Source of the DNA: Ahrensia sp. R2A130
GTDB taxonomy: Bacteria; Pseudomonadota; Alphaproteobacteria; Rhizobiales; Rhizobiaceae
NCBI RefSeq assembly: GCF_000179775.1
Contig: NZ_AEEB01000017.1
Location: 585,522 to 649,521, forward strand
Reading direction: 5' to 3'
DNA: 64,000 bases
Position 1 is the first letter of the stretch, and each line of letters begins with the position of its first letter. The notes under the pieces were generated by a model, which did not search any database, was not told where the DNA came from, and saw only the letters and a list, made by a program, of their open reading frames with translations. Made by a program: the position numbers and the translations under genes. Of the stretch, positions 51,306-61,706 are shown piece after piece.

Positions 51306-52531
51306 AATGTGCGCGCTTCTTGCTCACGGCTTCGGGTGAGAAGCCAAGGCAGTGGCAGCAGTGCCCAAAGGGCTAGGCCGGTGATGGCAAATGCTGCGAA
51401 AACATCCAACGAGGCCCCAAAGCCGACAATGGCAAAGACAGCGGCATAACGTGGAATGATGACGCAGATTTCCCAAGCCAGAACGATTTTTTGCAAACCG
51501 CGCGCTTGCATCAGGCAGATGGCGGGAACCTTGAACGCATCGGCAGCGACGCCCAGCGCCAACCAGCCCGCAATCCGTCCTCCCAACGCCCAATCCTGAC
51601 CGAGGAATGCAACGAAAAGGTTCTCACCGAACGTGAATAAAATCGCGGCTACGACGAGCGCTGGCAGAGCGATTGCCGCCATGTGGCGCAAAGCCATCAT
51701 TTTTCCGGAGCGCTCGTCGAGGTCACGCAAAGCGGGCAGTGCGGCTTGTCGGTAGGCTGAACCAAACAGCGTCACTGGTGCGATAAGCAGGCGGTAGGCC
51801 ACCCAGAATTGGCCTGCCAATGCCGTCTCTCCATAGGCCACGAGGACAAGAGGCAATCCGTTCCAAGACAACGCTGCGAGCCATCCCTGCGGAACGCCGA
51901 AGAGCGGAAAATGCTTGTGTCGTTTGATGACGTCCCACAATTCGCTTGGTGCGAAGCGGGCAAATTCTATTCGATCGTGACGCCACCAATCCCATGCAGC
52001 TGCGGCCAGCGCGACTGTTGCACCAAAGGCTGCGCCTGCAATCAAGCCCCATCCGGCCCAAGCAAACAGGATGATTTGAGAGACCACGACAGCCACGCTT
52101 CGCAGCACCGCGTTTCGTGCCGAGACGGTAAATCGGCCCTGCCTGCTGCGCCAATAGGCCATGCAATCCAGAGCGGCGCTGAAGATGGTGAGCAGTACGG
52201 CAAGCCCTACGAATGTGAGCGGAGACAGCTCGTCCGGCGCGCGTCCCATTGCCAAGGCGATGATGCACACCACCGGCAAAGATAGCGTCAGAACCAACAG
52301 CAACGATGTCGTCAGCAATGCCTGCGCTTCGCGTTGGGATGAAACGGTTGGCAAGGCCATCTGATATCGTCCGTGAACGATCACCGCTGCAAGCGAGACA
52401 ACCGCCATCACCGCGCCCAATTGGCCAAAGTCGATAGGGTCGTAGAGCCTTCCGAGCATTGGCAGAGCCGCGATTGTCGCGATTTGCGCCAATCCTCCGC
52501 CGCCCAAAATGGTTAGAAATCCGCGCCGCAT
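51302..52531 (-). CDS. Wzx-type polysaccharide flippase
   Basis: An integral membrane protein of about 409 residues with 11-12 helices and the weak sequence pattern of lipopolysaccharide flippases (LGRLYDPIDFGQLGAVMAVVS early on). It would move the lipid-linked repeat unit to the periplasm. ATG 52531 overlaps the stop of the polymerase gene by one base (TGATG); a TTG at 52543 is an alternative. Confidence 0.85.
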   Translation of the reverse strand: MRRGFLTILGGGGLAQIATIAALPMLGRLYDPIDFGQLGAVMAVVSLAAVIVHGRYQMALPTVSSQREAQALLTTSLLLVLTLSLPVVCIIALAMGRAPDELSPLTFVGLAVLLTIFSAALDCMAYWRSRQGRFTVSARNAVLRSVAVVVSQIILFAWAGWGLIAGAAFGATVALAAAAWDWWRHDRIEFARFAPSELWDVIKRHKHFPLFGVPQGWLAALSWNGLPLVLVAYGETALAGQFWVAYRLLIAPVTLFGSAYRQAALPALRDLDERSGKMMALRHMAAIALPALVVAAILFTFGENLFVAFLGQDWALGGRIAGWLALGVAADAFKVPAICLMQARGLQKIVLAWEICVIIPRYAAVFAIVGFGASLDVFAAFAITGLALWALLPLPWLLTRSREQEARTL

Positions 52532-53547
52532 CACCGCACCCAATAATAGACGAGCAGCACACCGTAAGCTGCAGTCATCACCATCGAGCCTTGACGCAAT
52601 TCCTTCTTCATCAGTGGCATGGCTGCAAAGATAACGGGAATGGCCAGTGCCACGAAACGAAAGCCTGGAAGTGACAGGAACTCTGCCAGCGAGCCGAACA
52701 GCGTGATGAAAGTGGCGAAGGCGTATTCCCAGCTAACGGCATTCCGGCGTGCGGCAGAAGCGGCGAGCGCGATGCCAAGCAACAGCCAGAACATTACATA
52801 GGCTGCGGTCTTGTTGCCGTAGTCTGCTAGCTGTCGGCGGTCGCCCGCTTCATCGGCAAGCGTAGGCAGAAACGTTGCGACCACCACCACCATGACAGCC
52901 GCACCGCAGCCAATCAGCACACTGCGCATAACGGGTGAAAGACGGGGCATAACGGTTATAATTTTAGCGCCCGCAAAGACGGCCAATATCATCGTCATTG
53001 CCGTGTGAATAAAGGGCAGGGCGAGCATCGCGCCCCATCGTACCCACGCCCATTTTCCGGTGGCTGATCCACCAGCAAGCGCGAGAAAAACAGAAAATGC
53101 CAAAGCGCTACGAACTTGCGACGACATGAGGTCGATGGAAATCGGATTGGCCAGCACCAGCCCAGCCAGCAGCGCGCCGATATATTGACGCAAGAACCGG
53201 TGGGTCAGGAAAGCGGAGAAGAAGGTGACGCTCGATAGAAAAACCGCTGGTTCGACGTTCAGTTTCGCCACCAGTGTCAGCAACGCAAACCAAAGATATT
53301 CGAACTTTAACCAGCCCAGTATCGTGTCTTCCCACTGGAAGGCGCGCATGCCGTAGTCGCGCAGATCGTAAATGCGGGTGGTGTAGTTCACGAGGTCGGC
53401 GAACTCGTCGCCACGCACCCATTCCCACGGCATGAAGACGATAAAGAGGGCAAAGAACAGGCTGGAAAATTCTGGTGCAAGCGCACTCTGCCCGCGCGGC
53501 GAGGTGATGACGGTTCCAGAGGGAAGTGTGGGTGCGGAAATGCTCAT
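52531..53547 (-). CDS. EpsG/Wzy-like polysaccharide polymerase
   Basis: A 338-residue membrane protein with about nine to ten helices. The NYTTRIYDLRDYGMRAF segment after the first helix is like EpsG-type polymerases. It would polymerise repeat units in the periplasm. Wzy proteins are poorly conserved, so the call relies on topology and on its position between flippase and GT genes. Start overlaps the upstream GT stop (ATGA). Confidence 0.75.
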   Translation of the reverse strand: MSISAPTLPSGTVITSPRGQSALAPEFSSLFFALFIVFMPWEWVRGDEFADLVNYTTRIYDLRDYGMRAFQWEDTILGWLKFEYLWFALLTLVAKLNVEPAVFLSSVTFFSAFLTHRFLRQYIGALLAGLVLANPISIDLMSSQVRSALAFSVFLALAGGSATGKWAWVRWGAMLALPFIHTAMTMILAVFAGAKIITVMPRLSPVMRSVLIGCGAAVMVVVVATFLPTLADEAGDRRQLADYGNKTAAYVMFWLLLGIALAASAARRNAVSWEYAFATFITLFGSLAEFLSLPGFRFVALAIPVIFAAMPLMKKELRQGSMVMTAAYGVLLVYYWVR

Positions 53548-54647
53548 GCGGCAAGAAGCCGTTCAAAAAAGCGTTCTGGTGATCGTGACTCGAGCACGAC
53601 TTGCAGGTCCGGCGGCGCAGCCTGCGAAGCCGATGCTTCGAGCAGTGCGGTTGCCAAAATTGCAGGCGTCTTGTCGTGACTGATGATGACGCCCGGCAAC
53701 GCATCCAAACCGCCGGCGCAGTTGGTCGTCACGACGCGGCGCACGCCACACGCCAGCATTTCTGGAATGACGTTGGGGTAGCCCTCGATATCGGAGGTCA
53801 GCAGGCCAATATCGCAATAGGCCATGATCGGGGCAGGGGAAGCAACGCGACCGGTGAAGGTGACCGCGTCTTGCAGTCCATCGTGCAACGCACGGTTCTC
53901 AAGTTCGGTTCGCATCGGACCATCACCAATCATGGTGAGATGGAAGCGCCCCGGTGCCATGCGATCCAGTTCCGCCAAGGTCGCCAATGCACGATCTGGC
54001 GATTTCACTTCTGCGAGGCGTCCGCACCAGACGATCTTGCAACGATTGTCGGTTCGCGTGGGAGCAAGCGAGGCGGAAATTGCGTCTTCAAGCGCTTCCA
54101 TATCCAGCGGGTTCTCGATCACTCTTGTCAGGTGCGCCAACCGGTCTTTCGTGTGCTGGGCAAGTGAATCTGCCATACGCTGCGACTGACAAACCAACAG
54201 GTCTTGGCCGCCATAAGCGCGGTACAGCTGCGGCGCGATGCGGCCACGGCCTGTGAACTCACGTTCGAAAATCATGGTGGATTCGCGCGTGACCAGCCGC
54301 TCTGTCGTAAACCAGCCCACCCGACGCGCCAGCGATGCGGCAGCGTTGAGATGGGTATGGGAGGACATGACGAATTCCCACGGCCCATCACGCAGAACCT
54401 TTGCCAGCGCAGGCAGGCCTGCTTTCTCGGAAGCCGCACCAGTATGAATGATCGTCACCCGTTTATCGCCTGCCAAAGTGTCCAGCGCACCTGATGGAGC
54501 GCGGCACAATACGAAACAGACCACCTCGTCATAGTCACCACTGGCCAGCGCAGCGCTTGCGGAAAGCCGCAAAACATTCTCCGCGCCCCCCATCGTATCG
54601 GTGGGGAACAGAAACAGCGCACGGCGTGGGGTGGCGGGCTGCGTCAT
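53544..54647 (-). CDS. glycosyltransferase family 4
   Basis: A GT-B enzyme of 367 residues: the N-terminal TDTMGGAENVLRLSA glycine motif, a donor-domain strand (KIVWCGRLAEVKSPD) and the DIEGYPNVIPEMLACG acidic motif. It adds a sugar to the repeat unit. It begins three bases after the epimerase gene and overlaps the polymerase gene by four. Confidence 0.9.
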   Translation of the reverse strand: MTQPATPRRALFLFPTDTMGGAENVLRLSASAALASGDYDEVVCFVLCRAPSGALDTLAGDKRVTIIHTGAASEKAGLPALAKVLRDGPWEFVMSSHTHLNAAASLARRVGWFTTERLVTRESTMIFEREFTGRGRIAPQLYRAYGGQDLLVCQSQRMADSLAQHTKDRLAHLTRVIENPLDMEALEDAISASLAPTRTDNRCKIVWCGRLAEVKSPDRALATLAELDRMAPGRFHLTMIGDGPMRTELENRALHDGLQDAVTFTGRVASPAPIMAYCDIGLLTSDIEGYPNVIPEMLACGVRRVVTTNCAGGLDALPGVIISHDKTPAILATALLEASASQAAPPDLQVVLESRSPERFFERLLAA

Positions 54648-54650
54648 CGA

Positions 54651-55673
54651 TCACACGTTGTAGTAGCTGCGGTACCAGTCGACGAAATTCGCAACTCCCG
54701 TCTCGACAGGAGTGGCGGGCTTATAGTCGACCGCTGCCATCAATTCGGAAACGTCGGCATAAGTATCCGGCACGTCGCCGTCCTGCAGCGGCAGGAAGTC
54801 TATCTCGGCTTTCTTGCCCAAAGCGTCCTGTAGCGCACCGATATAGGTCATCAGCTTTACCGGCGTGTTGTTACCGATGTTGAAGATGCGGAACGGCGCG
54901 TTGGATGTCGCCGGGTCTGGGTTCGCCGCATCCCAATCCGGGTTCGGCGCAGCCGGATTGTCCGTGATCCGCACCACGCCTTCCGCAATGTCGCTGACAT
55001 AGGTGAAGTCGCGGGTGTGGTTGCCGTTGTTGAACACAGGGATCGGTTCGCCTGCCAAAATTTTGCGGGTGAACAGGAACAGCGCCATGTCAGGCCGGCC
55101 CCATGGACCATAAACGGTGAAGAAGCGCAGGCCCGTCGTCGGCATCCTGAACAGATGGCTGTAGCTGTGGGCCATCAACTCGTTGGCGCGCTTGGTGGCG
55201 GCGTAGAACTGGATCGGGTGGTTCACCCCGTGGTGCTCTGAAAACGGCATGTTGGTGTTGGCGCCATAGACGCTGGACGTCGAGGCGTATGCGAGGTGTT
55301 CCACCTCGCCATAGCGGCAGCATTCCAACAGGTTGGTGAACCCGATAATATTGGATTCCACGTAAGCGTGCGGATTTTCCAGGCTGTAGCGAACGCCGGC
55401 TTGTGCTGCGAGATTGATGACCTTGCGCGGCTTATGTTCCTTGAACACAGCTTCCAACGCGGCGCGATCAGCGAAGTTTATGCGGGCGTGATGATAGTTA
55501 CTGCCGGTTTTCGCGCTGACTTCATCGAGCTGCTTTAGCCGCGCTTCCTTGATGCCAACATCGTAATAGTCGTTGACCATGTCGACGCCGACAACGCTGT
55601 TGCCGCGTTCCAGCAATTTGCGGGTGGTGTGATAGCCGATGAAGCCGGCATTACCGGTAACGAGATAGTCCAT
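54651..55673 (-). CDS. UDP-glucuronate 4-epimerase-like NAD-dependent epimerase
   Basis: An extended SDR of 340 residues: [15 protein letters not shown] (NAD motif), the catalytic STSSVYG and YAATK, and the C-terminal DVPDTYAD. These fit the LspL/CapI UDP-glucuronate 4-epimerase group, making UDP-galacturonate for an acidic polysaccharide. It is the first gene of the reverse EPS operon. Other UDP-sugar epimerases are possible. Confidence 0.85.
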   Translation of the reverse strand: MDYLVTGNAGFIGYHTTRKLLERGNSVVGVDMVNDYYDVGIKEARLKQLDEVSAKTGSNYHHARINFADRAALEAVFKEHKPRKVINLAAQAGVRYSLENPHAYVESNIIGFTNLLECCRYGEVEHLAYASTSSVYGANTNMPFSEHHGVNHPIQFYAATKRANELMAHSYSHLFRMPTTGLRFFTVYGPWGRPDMALFLFTRKILAGEPIPVFNNGNHTRDFTYVSDIAEGVVRITDNPAAPNPDWDAANPDPATSNAPFRIFNIGNNTPVKLMTYIGALQDALGKKAEIDFLPLQDGDVPDTYADVSELMAAVDYKPATPVETGVANFVDWYRSYYNV

Positions 55674-55798
55674 TTGATGCGCCCGTAGAGCGAGCCCATT
55701 CCGGCCCGCGCAACAAAGTGGCGCGAGCGCGAGGCTCTTGATGGGATAAGGTTTCTCCCATTGGGCTTAATGCACCGTTACAAATAGCGCATTGGCGT

Positions 55799-56272
55799 TC
55801 AGGAGCGGCGGCGTTCGACGCTCATTCCGTCCCGATTGCTGACGATTACGATGTTCACAGCAAGTGCGACGAGGAAGCCGATCCCGACACCTTTTATGCT
55901 GGCCCAAAGATCATTTGGATCAGCCGAGCGCGAGGGGAGGTACATCTGAAGCGATTCCACCAATATCGCCGCAAGCACGCAGAACGCGATGGCTGGCAGA
56001 TAACGGTGCCGCCCGACTGCAATCAGGAAGGTCAAAACTGCGAATGCTAAAATGTGGAGATTCTGGTCGCCGCGACCGCGCAGTTGCTCGGTGGGGTCGA
56101 ATTCAGGGAAGAACTTGGCCGCCAAGCCGAAATAGAGCAGCACCGAAAACGTAACGATGATGGCGATGTAGCGCGCCCACCGCCATTTGCGGTTCGATTT
56201 TGCAATCGAGTGCAACACTTCTCGGCCACCGTTGCCGCCGGGGTAGCTTGGGGGAACTGTCGGCTCTGTCAT
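55799..56272 (-). CDS. VanZ-like membrane protein
   Basis: The product is about 157 residues with three to four helices and the family pattern D-x-x-x-H-x4-F (NLHILAFAVLTFL) followed by ESLQMYLPSRSADPNDLWAS. VanZ-family proteins occur near polysaccharide loci but their function is unclear. ATG 56272 has AGGA ten bases upstream; ATGs at 56281 and 56314 are alternatives. It is divergent from the Wza-like gene. Confidence 0.8.
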   Translation of the reverse strand: MTEPTVPPSYPGGNGGREVLHSIAKSNRKWRWARYIAIIVTFSVLLYFGLAAKFFPEFDPTEQLRGRGDQNLHILAFAVLTFLIAVGRHRYLPAIAFCVLAAILVESLQMYLPSRSADPNDLWASIKGVGIGFLVALAVNIVIVSNRDGMSVERRRS

Positions 56273-56552
56273 GACAGTCATATCCTGGGTTCGCTTCACG
56301 GCCTGTGCGGGCATATCGGAACGAGCGATATACCAGTTCCAGCTTAATTCCAGACTAACGTCGGCCTCCCTGATCTTAACCGATTATGCACCGTAACGCA
56401 TCTATTGTGGACGGAACCATCGTGGAACAGGGCCACGGGGGCGGATTTGCATGGTTGGACGTGGCACGAAAGTGGTGCCTCGTTCTGTCTTGTTTTGCTC
56501 TCGACCAAGCCGCTGCCGCACTGGATGAAATTGCGCGGAACCGGAACGGTCG

Positions 56553-57353
56553 ATGACATTTAAACGACCAGATGCAGGCTTAAACAACGAAAACCGCAGC
56601 TTTTGCGGTCTTCGCACGATGTCCTGCGCGTCGGTCGCTTTGGTAATTTGCTTGGGGCTGTCCGGTTGCAACACCGGTACTACCTTTGGCGCTGCCGAAC
56701 CTGTAAAATCTCCTGAACTCATCGGAAAAAGCGCCGATGGACTGCGCGTTGTCTCCGGCCTCGACCTGCCGCCGGGGGAACGCGCTGGTCAGCCACGCCG
56801 TATCTCCACCAACGATCTTTTGAAAATTCAGTTCTATGAAGTGACCGATCTCAACCGCACGGTTCGTGTCGAAAATGATGGCGCGATCACCATGCCGCTC
56901 ATCGGCTCGGTCAACGCGGCCAAGTTGTCGGTTCCTGAACTGGAATCAGAACTGGAGCGCCGTTACGGGCGCGACCTTCTCCAGTCGCCCGATATTTCCG
57001 TGTTCATTCGCCATTCGCCGGGTCGTGAGATCACCATGGACGGCTCGTTCCGCAAGCCCGGTGCTTACCGCGTTGAAGGCGAAGCGGACCTGATGAAGAT
57101 GGTCGCCAATGCTGGTGGCCTGCGCGATATTGCTGATGACGGCACCCTGTACGTCTACCGTAAGTTCGAGCAGGAAACGCAGGTTTTGCCGGTATCGCTC
57201 AAGGCGATCCGCAACGGGCAGGCGCGCAACCCGAAGCTCTATTCGGGCGATGTGGTGGTGGCGTTTTCATCCAAACGCAAAATTGCCCTTCAGAATTTGA
57301 AGGAAGCATTGGGTGTTGCCACGAGCGCTGCACGCATTGGAGCGCCATTGTGA
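56553..57353 (+). CDS. Wza-like polysaccharide export lipoprotein (OPX)
   Basis: A 266-residue outer-membrane export protein: signal peptide with lipobox LSGC (Cys39), then a polysaccharide-export domain (about 82-165, with ISTNDLLKIQFYEV) and a SLBB-like segment (ITMDGSFRKPGAYRVEGE). It forms the exit channel with the downstream Wzc-like kinase. GGAAC seven bases before the ATG serves as ribosome-binding site. Confidence 0.93.
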   Translation: MTFKRPDAGLNNENRSFCGLRTMSCASVALVICLGLSGCNTGTTFGAAEPVKSPELIGKSADGLRVVSGLDLPPGERAGQPRRISTNDLLKIQFYEVTDLNRTVRVENDGAITMPLIGSVNAAKLSVPELESELERRYGRDLLQSPDISVFIRHSPGREITMDGSFRKPGAYRVEGEADLMKMVANAGGLRDIADDGTLYVYRKFEQETQVLPVSLKAIRNGQARNPKLYSGDVVVAFSSKRKIALQNLKEALGVATSAARIGAPL

Positions 57354-57402
57354 TCTTCAAGGGCGTGATTTTGACGGGCGGGAATTCAAGGGCGACGGAA
57401 CT

Positions 57403-59730
57403 ATGAAGCATTCTCAAAGCATGACGCCGGAACAGCGCTCGGTTGCGCTGATGCCGAGCCCCAACGCCGGTATAGGCGTCGCGGTCGGGCATGGCGTTGA
57501 TGGTTCGTCCAATGACGGCGGCTTCGATGCGCTGAAGATATTCTGGTTCCTGCTGCACCACCGCTGGGTCATTATCATCTCACTGATGCTGGCCGTTATT
57601 TCCGGCCTCGTGTTCACCCGCTTGCAGACGCCGCTCTACAATTCTTCTGCCCGTATCGAAATCGCCACCGCCAGCCCCAATGCCTTGAAAGAGCTGGAAG
57701 TCACGTCCGAGTTGAAGGATCTGGTGGATTTTGAAACCGCGCGTCAGAAACTGAAATCCCGTGAAGTCGCCAAGCGGGTTGTTGCTGCGCTTGGGCTTGC
57801 TGATGAGCCTGCTTTTCTGGCCTCAACACCGCGTTTCAGCATCGCGAACCTGACAAGAGTTCCCGGTGAGCCCAGCGCTTTTGCTGATTTTGACACGCTC
57901 ACGCAGGAGCGTCGTGCGCAGCTCGCAGCTGAAAAAGTGAAGGCCGGTCTAGGCGCACGTCTCATCCGCAACACCAGCGTTATCGCCGTAACCTACACGC
58001 ATCCCGTTCCGCAGTGGAGCCAGCGCATCGTTGACCAGGTGGTCGAAAGCTACATGGCCATGGTGGTGGAGAAAAAAGCGCAAACTTCGGATCAGGCCCG
58101 CTTGTTCCTGCAACAGCAGGTGCAAGTCGCCAAAGCTGATCTGGAAACGGCCGAAGAGGCACTCGTCTCTTACGCGCAGGAGCAGGGACTAACGACCGTT
58201 GGCCAGTCTTCTTCCTTGCTCGATGGCAACATTGCCGAGACGAACCGTGCCATCTCGGTTGCTGTGAACGAACGCCTGCTTGCAGAACGTTACGACACAC
58301 AGCTGCGCAAGAACGGCGCTGCCTCGCTGCCTCAATCCTTTGCCAGCGAAACGGTACAGGTCGCCAAGGCAAGGCTGATTGAGCTTCGGTCCACATATCG
58401 CCAGAAACGCGCACGTATGAAACCCAGCTTCCCTGAGATGCAGAAGTTGGCCGCACAGATTGCTGAAATCGAACGCAACCTCAATCAGGAAAACCGCGCC
58501 ATTGGCCAATCCATTGCGGTTCAACTGGAACAGGCTGAACAAAAGGAAGCTTCGCTCAAGGAAGAATTGCTGCGGTTGGAAGCGGAAAGCCGCACCTACC
58601 AGCGCAAGAACATCCGCTACACGATCCTGAAGCGCGAGGCTGATACCGTGCGTTTGCATTACCAGACGCTGATTGCAAAGCTATCTGAAGTCGGCGTCGG
58701 TGCCGCGCTTAAAACTGCCGGTGCCACCATCGTTGATCGCGGCGAACTGCCGAAAGCGCCGTTCTCTCCTAACCTGCCCAAGAACCTGCTGCTGATGTTC
58801 GGTATCTTTGGCGCGCTGGGCGCATCGTTCATCTATGCGCGCGAATTGTTCGACAACACATTCGCAACGCCAGACCAGATCGAGAGCGAACTTGGTTTGC
58901 CCGTTCTGGGTCTTATCCCGCGCCTTTCTGCGAAGGATCTGGAAGCGGCCTGGGGCGATCCGACCTGCGAGTTCATGGAGTCCTATCGCACACTGCGCAC
59001 ATCGGTGCAGTTTACTGGCACCGAAAACGACATTCGCCATATCCTCGTTACCAGCGCCGCACCGGGTGATGGCAAGACCACCACTGCCGTGCGTCTGGCC
59101 GCTGATTTTGCAGCACTTGGCCGCCGTGTTCTCATCATCGACGCTGACATGCGCAAGCCGCGCCTGCACAAGGTCTATGGCGTCGACAATCAGATCGGCT
59201 TGTCTAACCTTCTGTCGAATCTCGTTTTGAGCGGTGACGTGAAAGCCTGCTTCAAGAAGACTGGTCACGCTGGCGTTTCGGTCCTCACCGCAGGCACGAT
59301 ACCGCCCAATCCGGCAGACCTCATCGCGTCATCGCGCATGGTGCGGGTGCTTGAATTGCTGGTGAAGCGTTACGATATGGTCATCGTTGATTCGCCGCCT
59401 GTCATGGGCCTGTCGGATGCACCGCTGCTTTCCCGTCTGGTCGATTCAACGCTGTTCGTTGTGGCCTGCAAGTCTACCAAGCGCGAACCGGCGAAGGCTG
59501 CTATCGGCCGCCTGCGCACCGCTGGCGCAACGCTGGTTGGCGCTGCGTTCACCCGCTTCTATCTCGACCGGATGGATTACAACTTCAGCCAGCGCTACCT
59601 GCATCAGGGCTATTACACCTACGGCGACAAGCCGACACTGGACGCCCCGTCCATGACGACGCCGGAAACACCGCTCGAAGAGTCTAAAAAGACCGGCAAG
59701 GCTGCCCGTCGCAAGATGCAGGGCGTTTAG
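57403..59730 (+). CDS. Wzc-type co-polymerase and tyrosine autokinase
   Basis: A 775-residue inner-membrane protein: a Wzz-like chain-length region with helices near 55-72 and 460-480, a long periplasmic coiled-coil, and a BY-kinase domain. The Walker A motif is APGDGKTTT (near 554), Walker A' is IIDADMRKPR and Walker B is VIVDSPPVMG. A C-terminal Tyr cluster (about 720-745) fits autophosphorylation. ATG 57403 is preferred over 57313, which overlaps the OPX gene. Confidence 0.95.
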   Translation: MKHSQSMTPEQRSVALMPSPNAGIGVAVGHGVDGSSNDGGFDALKIFWFLLHHRWVIIISLMLAVISGLVFTRLQTPLYNSSARIEIATASPNALKELEVTSELKDLVDFETARQKLKSREVAKRVVAALGLADEPAFLASTPRFSIANLTRVPGEPSAFADFDTLTQERRAQLAAEKVKAGLGARLIRNTSVIAVTYTHPVPQWSQRIVDQVVESYMAMVVEKKAQTSDQARLFLQQQVQVAKADLETAEEALVSYAQEQGLTTVGQSSSLLDGNIAETNRAISVAVNERLLAERYDTQLRKNGAASLPQSFASETVQVAKARLIELRSTYRQKRARMKPSFPEMQKLAAQIAEIERNLNQENRAIGQSIAVQLEQAEQKEASLKEELLRLEAESRTYQRKNIRYTILKREADTVRLHYQTLIAKLSEVGVGAALKTAGATIVDRGELPKAPFSPNLPKNLLLMFGIFGALGASFIYARELFDNTFATPDQIESELGLPVLGLIPRLSAKDLEAAWGDPTCEFMESYRTLRTSVQFTGTENDIRHILVTSAAPGDGKTTTAVRLAADFAALGRRVLIIDADMRKPRLHKVYGVDNQIGLSNLLSNLVLSGDVKACFKKTGHAGVSVLTAGTIPPNPADLIASSRMVRVLELLVKRYDMVIVDSPPVMGLSDAPLLSRLVDSTLFVVACKSTKREPAKAAIGRLRTAGATLVGAAFTRFYLDRMDYNFSQRYLHQGYYTYGDKPTLDAPSMTTPETPLEESKKTGKAARRKMQGV

Positions 59731-59802
59731 GCAAGCTCTCACCTTCAGCCCAGCAGCCGGTAGGCTACTGAAATCAAGAATGCGCTGATGGTGGGAAAAA
59801 GC

Positions 59803-59877
59803 TGGTAGTCCCTAGGGGAATCGAACCCCTCTTTCCAGGTTGAAAACCTGGCGTCCTAACCGATAGACGAAGGGACC
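59803..59877 (-). tRNA. tRNA-Glu (anticodon TTC)
   Basis: On the reverse strand the sequence begins GGTCCCTTCGTC and ends AGGGACTACCA with an encoded CCA. The anticodon stem CCAGG/CCTGG closes the loop TTTTCAA, giving anticodon TTC. The T-arm GAGGGGTTCGATTCCCC is normal. Length is 75 bases. Confidence 0.97.
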
Positions 59878-59999
59878 ACAGCGCGGTTTTCTATAGTCAG
59901 GGGAATTTCCTGCCGCAAGGGGAAAATGCGTAGAATTTCAATTTTTGACGTGCCGTCCTGTCGCGGGCGGGCAAGGTGGCCAAAATAGGTGGCGTGCAA

Positions 60000-61013
60000 T
60001 CAGGCCCGGCGCTTTTTGCGGCGGTTGCAATAGTGCCATGCGCGCTTGGCGCCGATGTCGATATGAACGGATTTCGTCCAGCAATATGTGCCGACACCAC
60101 CGCGACCGGGAATGCTGCGCATATATTTCGCAAGTTGCCACTTGGACACGCCCTCAACCTGAATATCGGCTGCCAGACATTTTGTGTGGGTGGAATTGCG
60201 TGCACCGCGAATTCGGCGGTTATACGACTGACTGCGAAAGCCGGAGGTAATGACGACCGGCTTGCCGTAGTGGCGCTCCACGCGCTTCAAAATAGCAACC
60301 AGCGCTCTTGGAAAACAGTCAGAGCGAATGCCTTTGCGCTGGTGAGCAAACACAGTGCTGCCCGCGCGACCAAGATTGGTAACGGACGCCAACTGGTCGC
60401 GGTCGTTCTTGTTGCGCGTGTCGCTTCCATTGCGCTCATTGGTGGTCGCGATGATGCCGAACAGTCCACCGCCGCTCCGCACACCCGGCAATGTGCCGGT
60501 TCCGCTGGCGCGGCTTGTTGAGCGACTGGCAGTGCGCACCGGCTGCAACTGCTTTTTCTTCTGAATTCCGGCCTTCGGACGTTTCGGCTTATTTATCGGT
60601 TCGCTTGCCGTAAAAAAGCTGGCCAGCGGATTCACTGGTTTCGCTTTGGCAGGTTCAGGAGCCGCTGCGATTTCGACAGATTCAACGACAGGTTCGGCGG
60701 TTTTTGCAAGATCTGTAGACGCAACAGCTGCCGATGTTTCTGCAGTAGGGGCGAGCGCTGTTGCTTCGGCAGATGGCAAGAGCTGCTCTTCACTTGCCTT
60801 AGCGACGTCCGCATCGGTCGTCAGGCCCATAGCTGTTGGGTCTGCGGTCTGGGGTGTTGCAACGTCTTCAGCTGGGGTGAGAGCGGCTGCCGTATCTTGC
60901 GTTTGCAAGCTGTTGCTCGCCACGCAGCCTGAAAGAGCCAGCATCGATAGCGCAGCCACTGCGGCACGAAGCCGCGATGTCGTGCATCGATATGGGCTGG
61001 TACCCGATCTCAC
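60000..61013 (-). CDS. lipoprotein with DUF882/M15-like peptidase domain
   Basis: Begins at GTG 61013 with GGGGAG nine bases upstream; this gives a signal peptide with lipobox LSGC (Cys30). An ATG at 61040 is the alternative. Residues 31-150 are Ala/Thr/Glu-rich. The C-terminal 120 residues match the YcbK/DUF882 M15-like fold: ITSGFRSQSYNRR, a STHTKCLAADIQV zinc-site segment and SVHIDIG. It is likely a cell-wall L,D- or D,D-peptidase. Confidence 0.85.
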   Translation of the reverse strand: MRSGTSPYRCTTSRLRAAVAALSMLALSGCVASNSLQTQDTAAALTPAEDVATPQTADPTAMGLTTDADVAKASEEQLLPSAEATALAPTAETSAAVASTDLAKTAEPVVESVEIAAAPEPAKAKPVNPLASFFTASEPINKPKRPKAGIQKKKQLQPVRTASRSTSRASGTGTLPGVRSGGGLFGIIATTNERNGSDTRNKNDRDQLASVTNLGRAGSTVFAHQRKGIRSDCFPRALVAILKRVERHYGKPVVITSGFRSQSYNRRIRGARNSTHTKCLAADIQVEGVSKWQLAKYMRSIPGRGGVGTYCWTKSVHIDIGAKRAWHYCNRRKKRRA

Positions 61014-61188
61014 TTGTTCATGCTCCCCTGGCAACTGCAATGCAGCCGCTGAATTCTATAATCGCCCCACAGTGATCAGAAAGCAGGTCGTAACTATTCC
61101 TGCCACCAGTGCAAACGCACTCGACCAACCAAGCGAGTATGGCCGAACTCTGGCGCAATTGTGACGCCATGACAGGCCGCATCACTGT

Positions 61189-61629
61189 TTACCAGGAGCC
61201 TGTATTTTCCATGCTTTTCCAGGGTTCAGCCGGTTCCAGCGAGTCGCCCGCCTGCAGCAATTCAAACGAGATGCCATCAGGAGATTTGACGAAGGCCATA
61301 TGGCCGTCACGGGGAGGGCGATTGATCGTCACGCCAGCATCCATGAGCCGCTGGCAGGTCTCGTAGATGTTCTCCACGGTGTAGGCGAGATGGCCGAAAT
61401 TGCGACCGCCGGTATATTCCTCAGGGTCCCAATTATATGTCAGCTCAATCATCGGCGCCTTTTCGGCATTGGCCTGTTCAACGTCTTCGTCTGCTGCCAG
61501 AAAGATGAGAGTAAATCGACCGCCCTCGTTTTCCATGCGCCGGATTTCAACCAGCCCCATCTTGTTGATGTAAAAATCCAGCGAAGCATCGAGATCGGCT
61601 ACGCGCACCATTGTGTGGAGATATTTCAT
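61189..61629 (-). CDS. gloA: glyoxalase I (lactoylglutathione lyase)
   Basis: A 146-residue enzyme that converts the methylglyoxal-glutathione adduct to lactoylglutathione. It has two beta-alpha-beta-beta-beta units with metal-ligand contexts [27 protein letters not shown] and GISFELLQ. The start at 61629 gives the typical N-terminus; the frame is open further upstream. Confidence 0.95.
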   Translation of the reverse strand: MKYLHTMVRVADLDASLDFYINKMGLVEIRRMENEGGRFTLIFLAADEDVEQANAEKAPMIELTYNWDPEEYTGGRNFGHLAYTVENIYETCQRLMDAGVTINRPPRDGHMAFVKSPDGISFELLQAGDSLEPAEPWKSMENTGSW

Positions 61630-61706
61630 AACAATCGCTCTTAACGGGAATGGAGATGGTCTTTTGGTTCTAGCGCTTTGGCACAATCTGACAACCAGTT
61701 CGCGCG

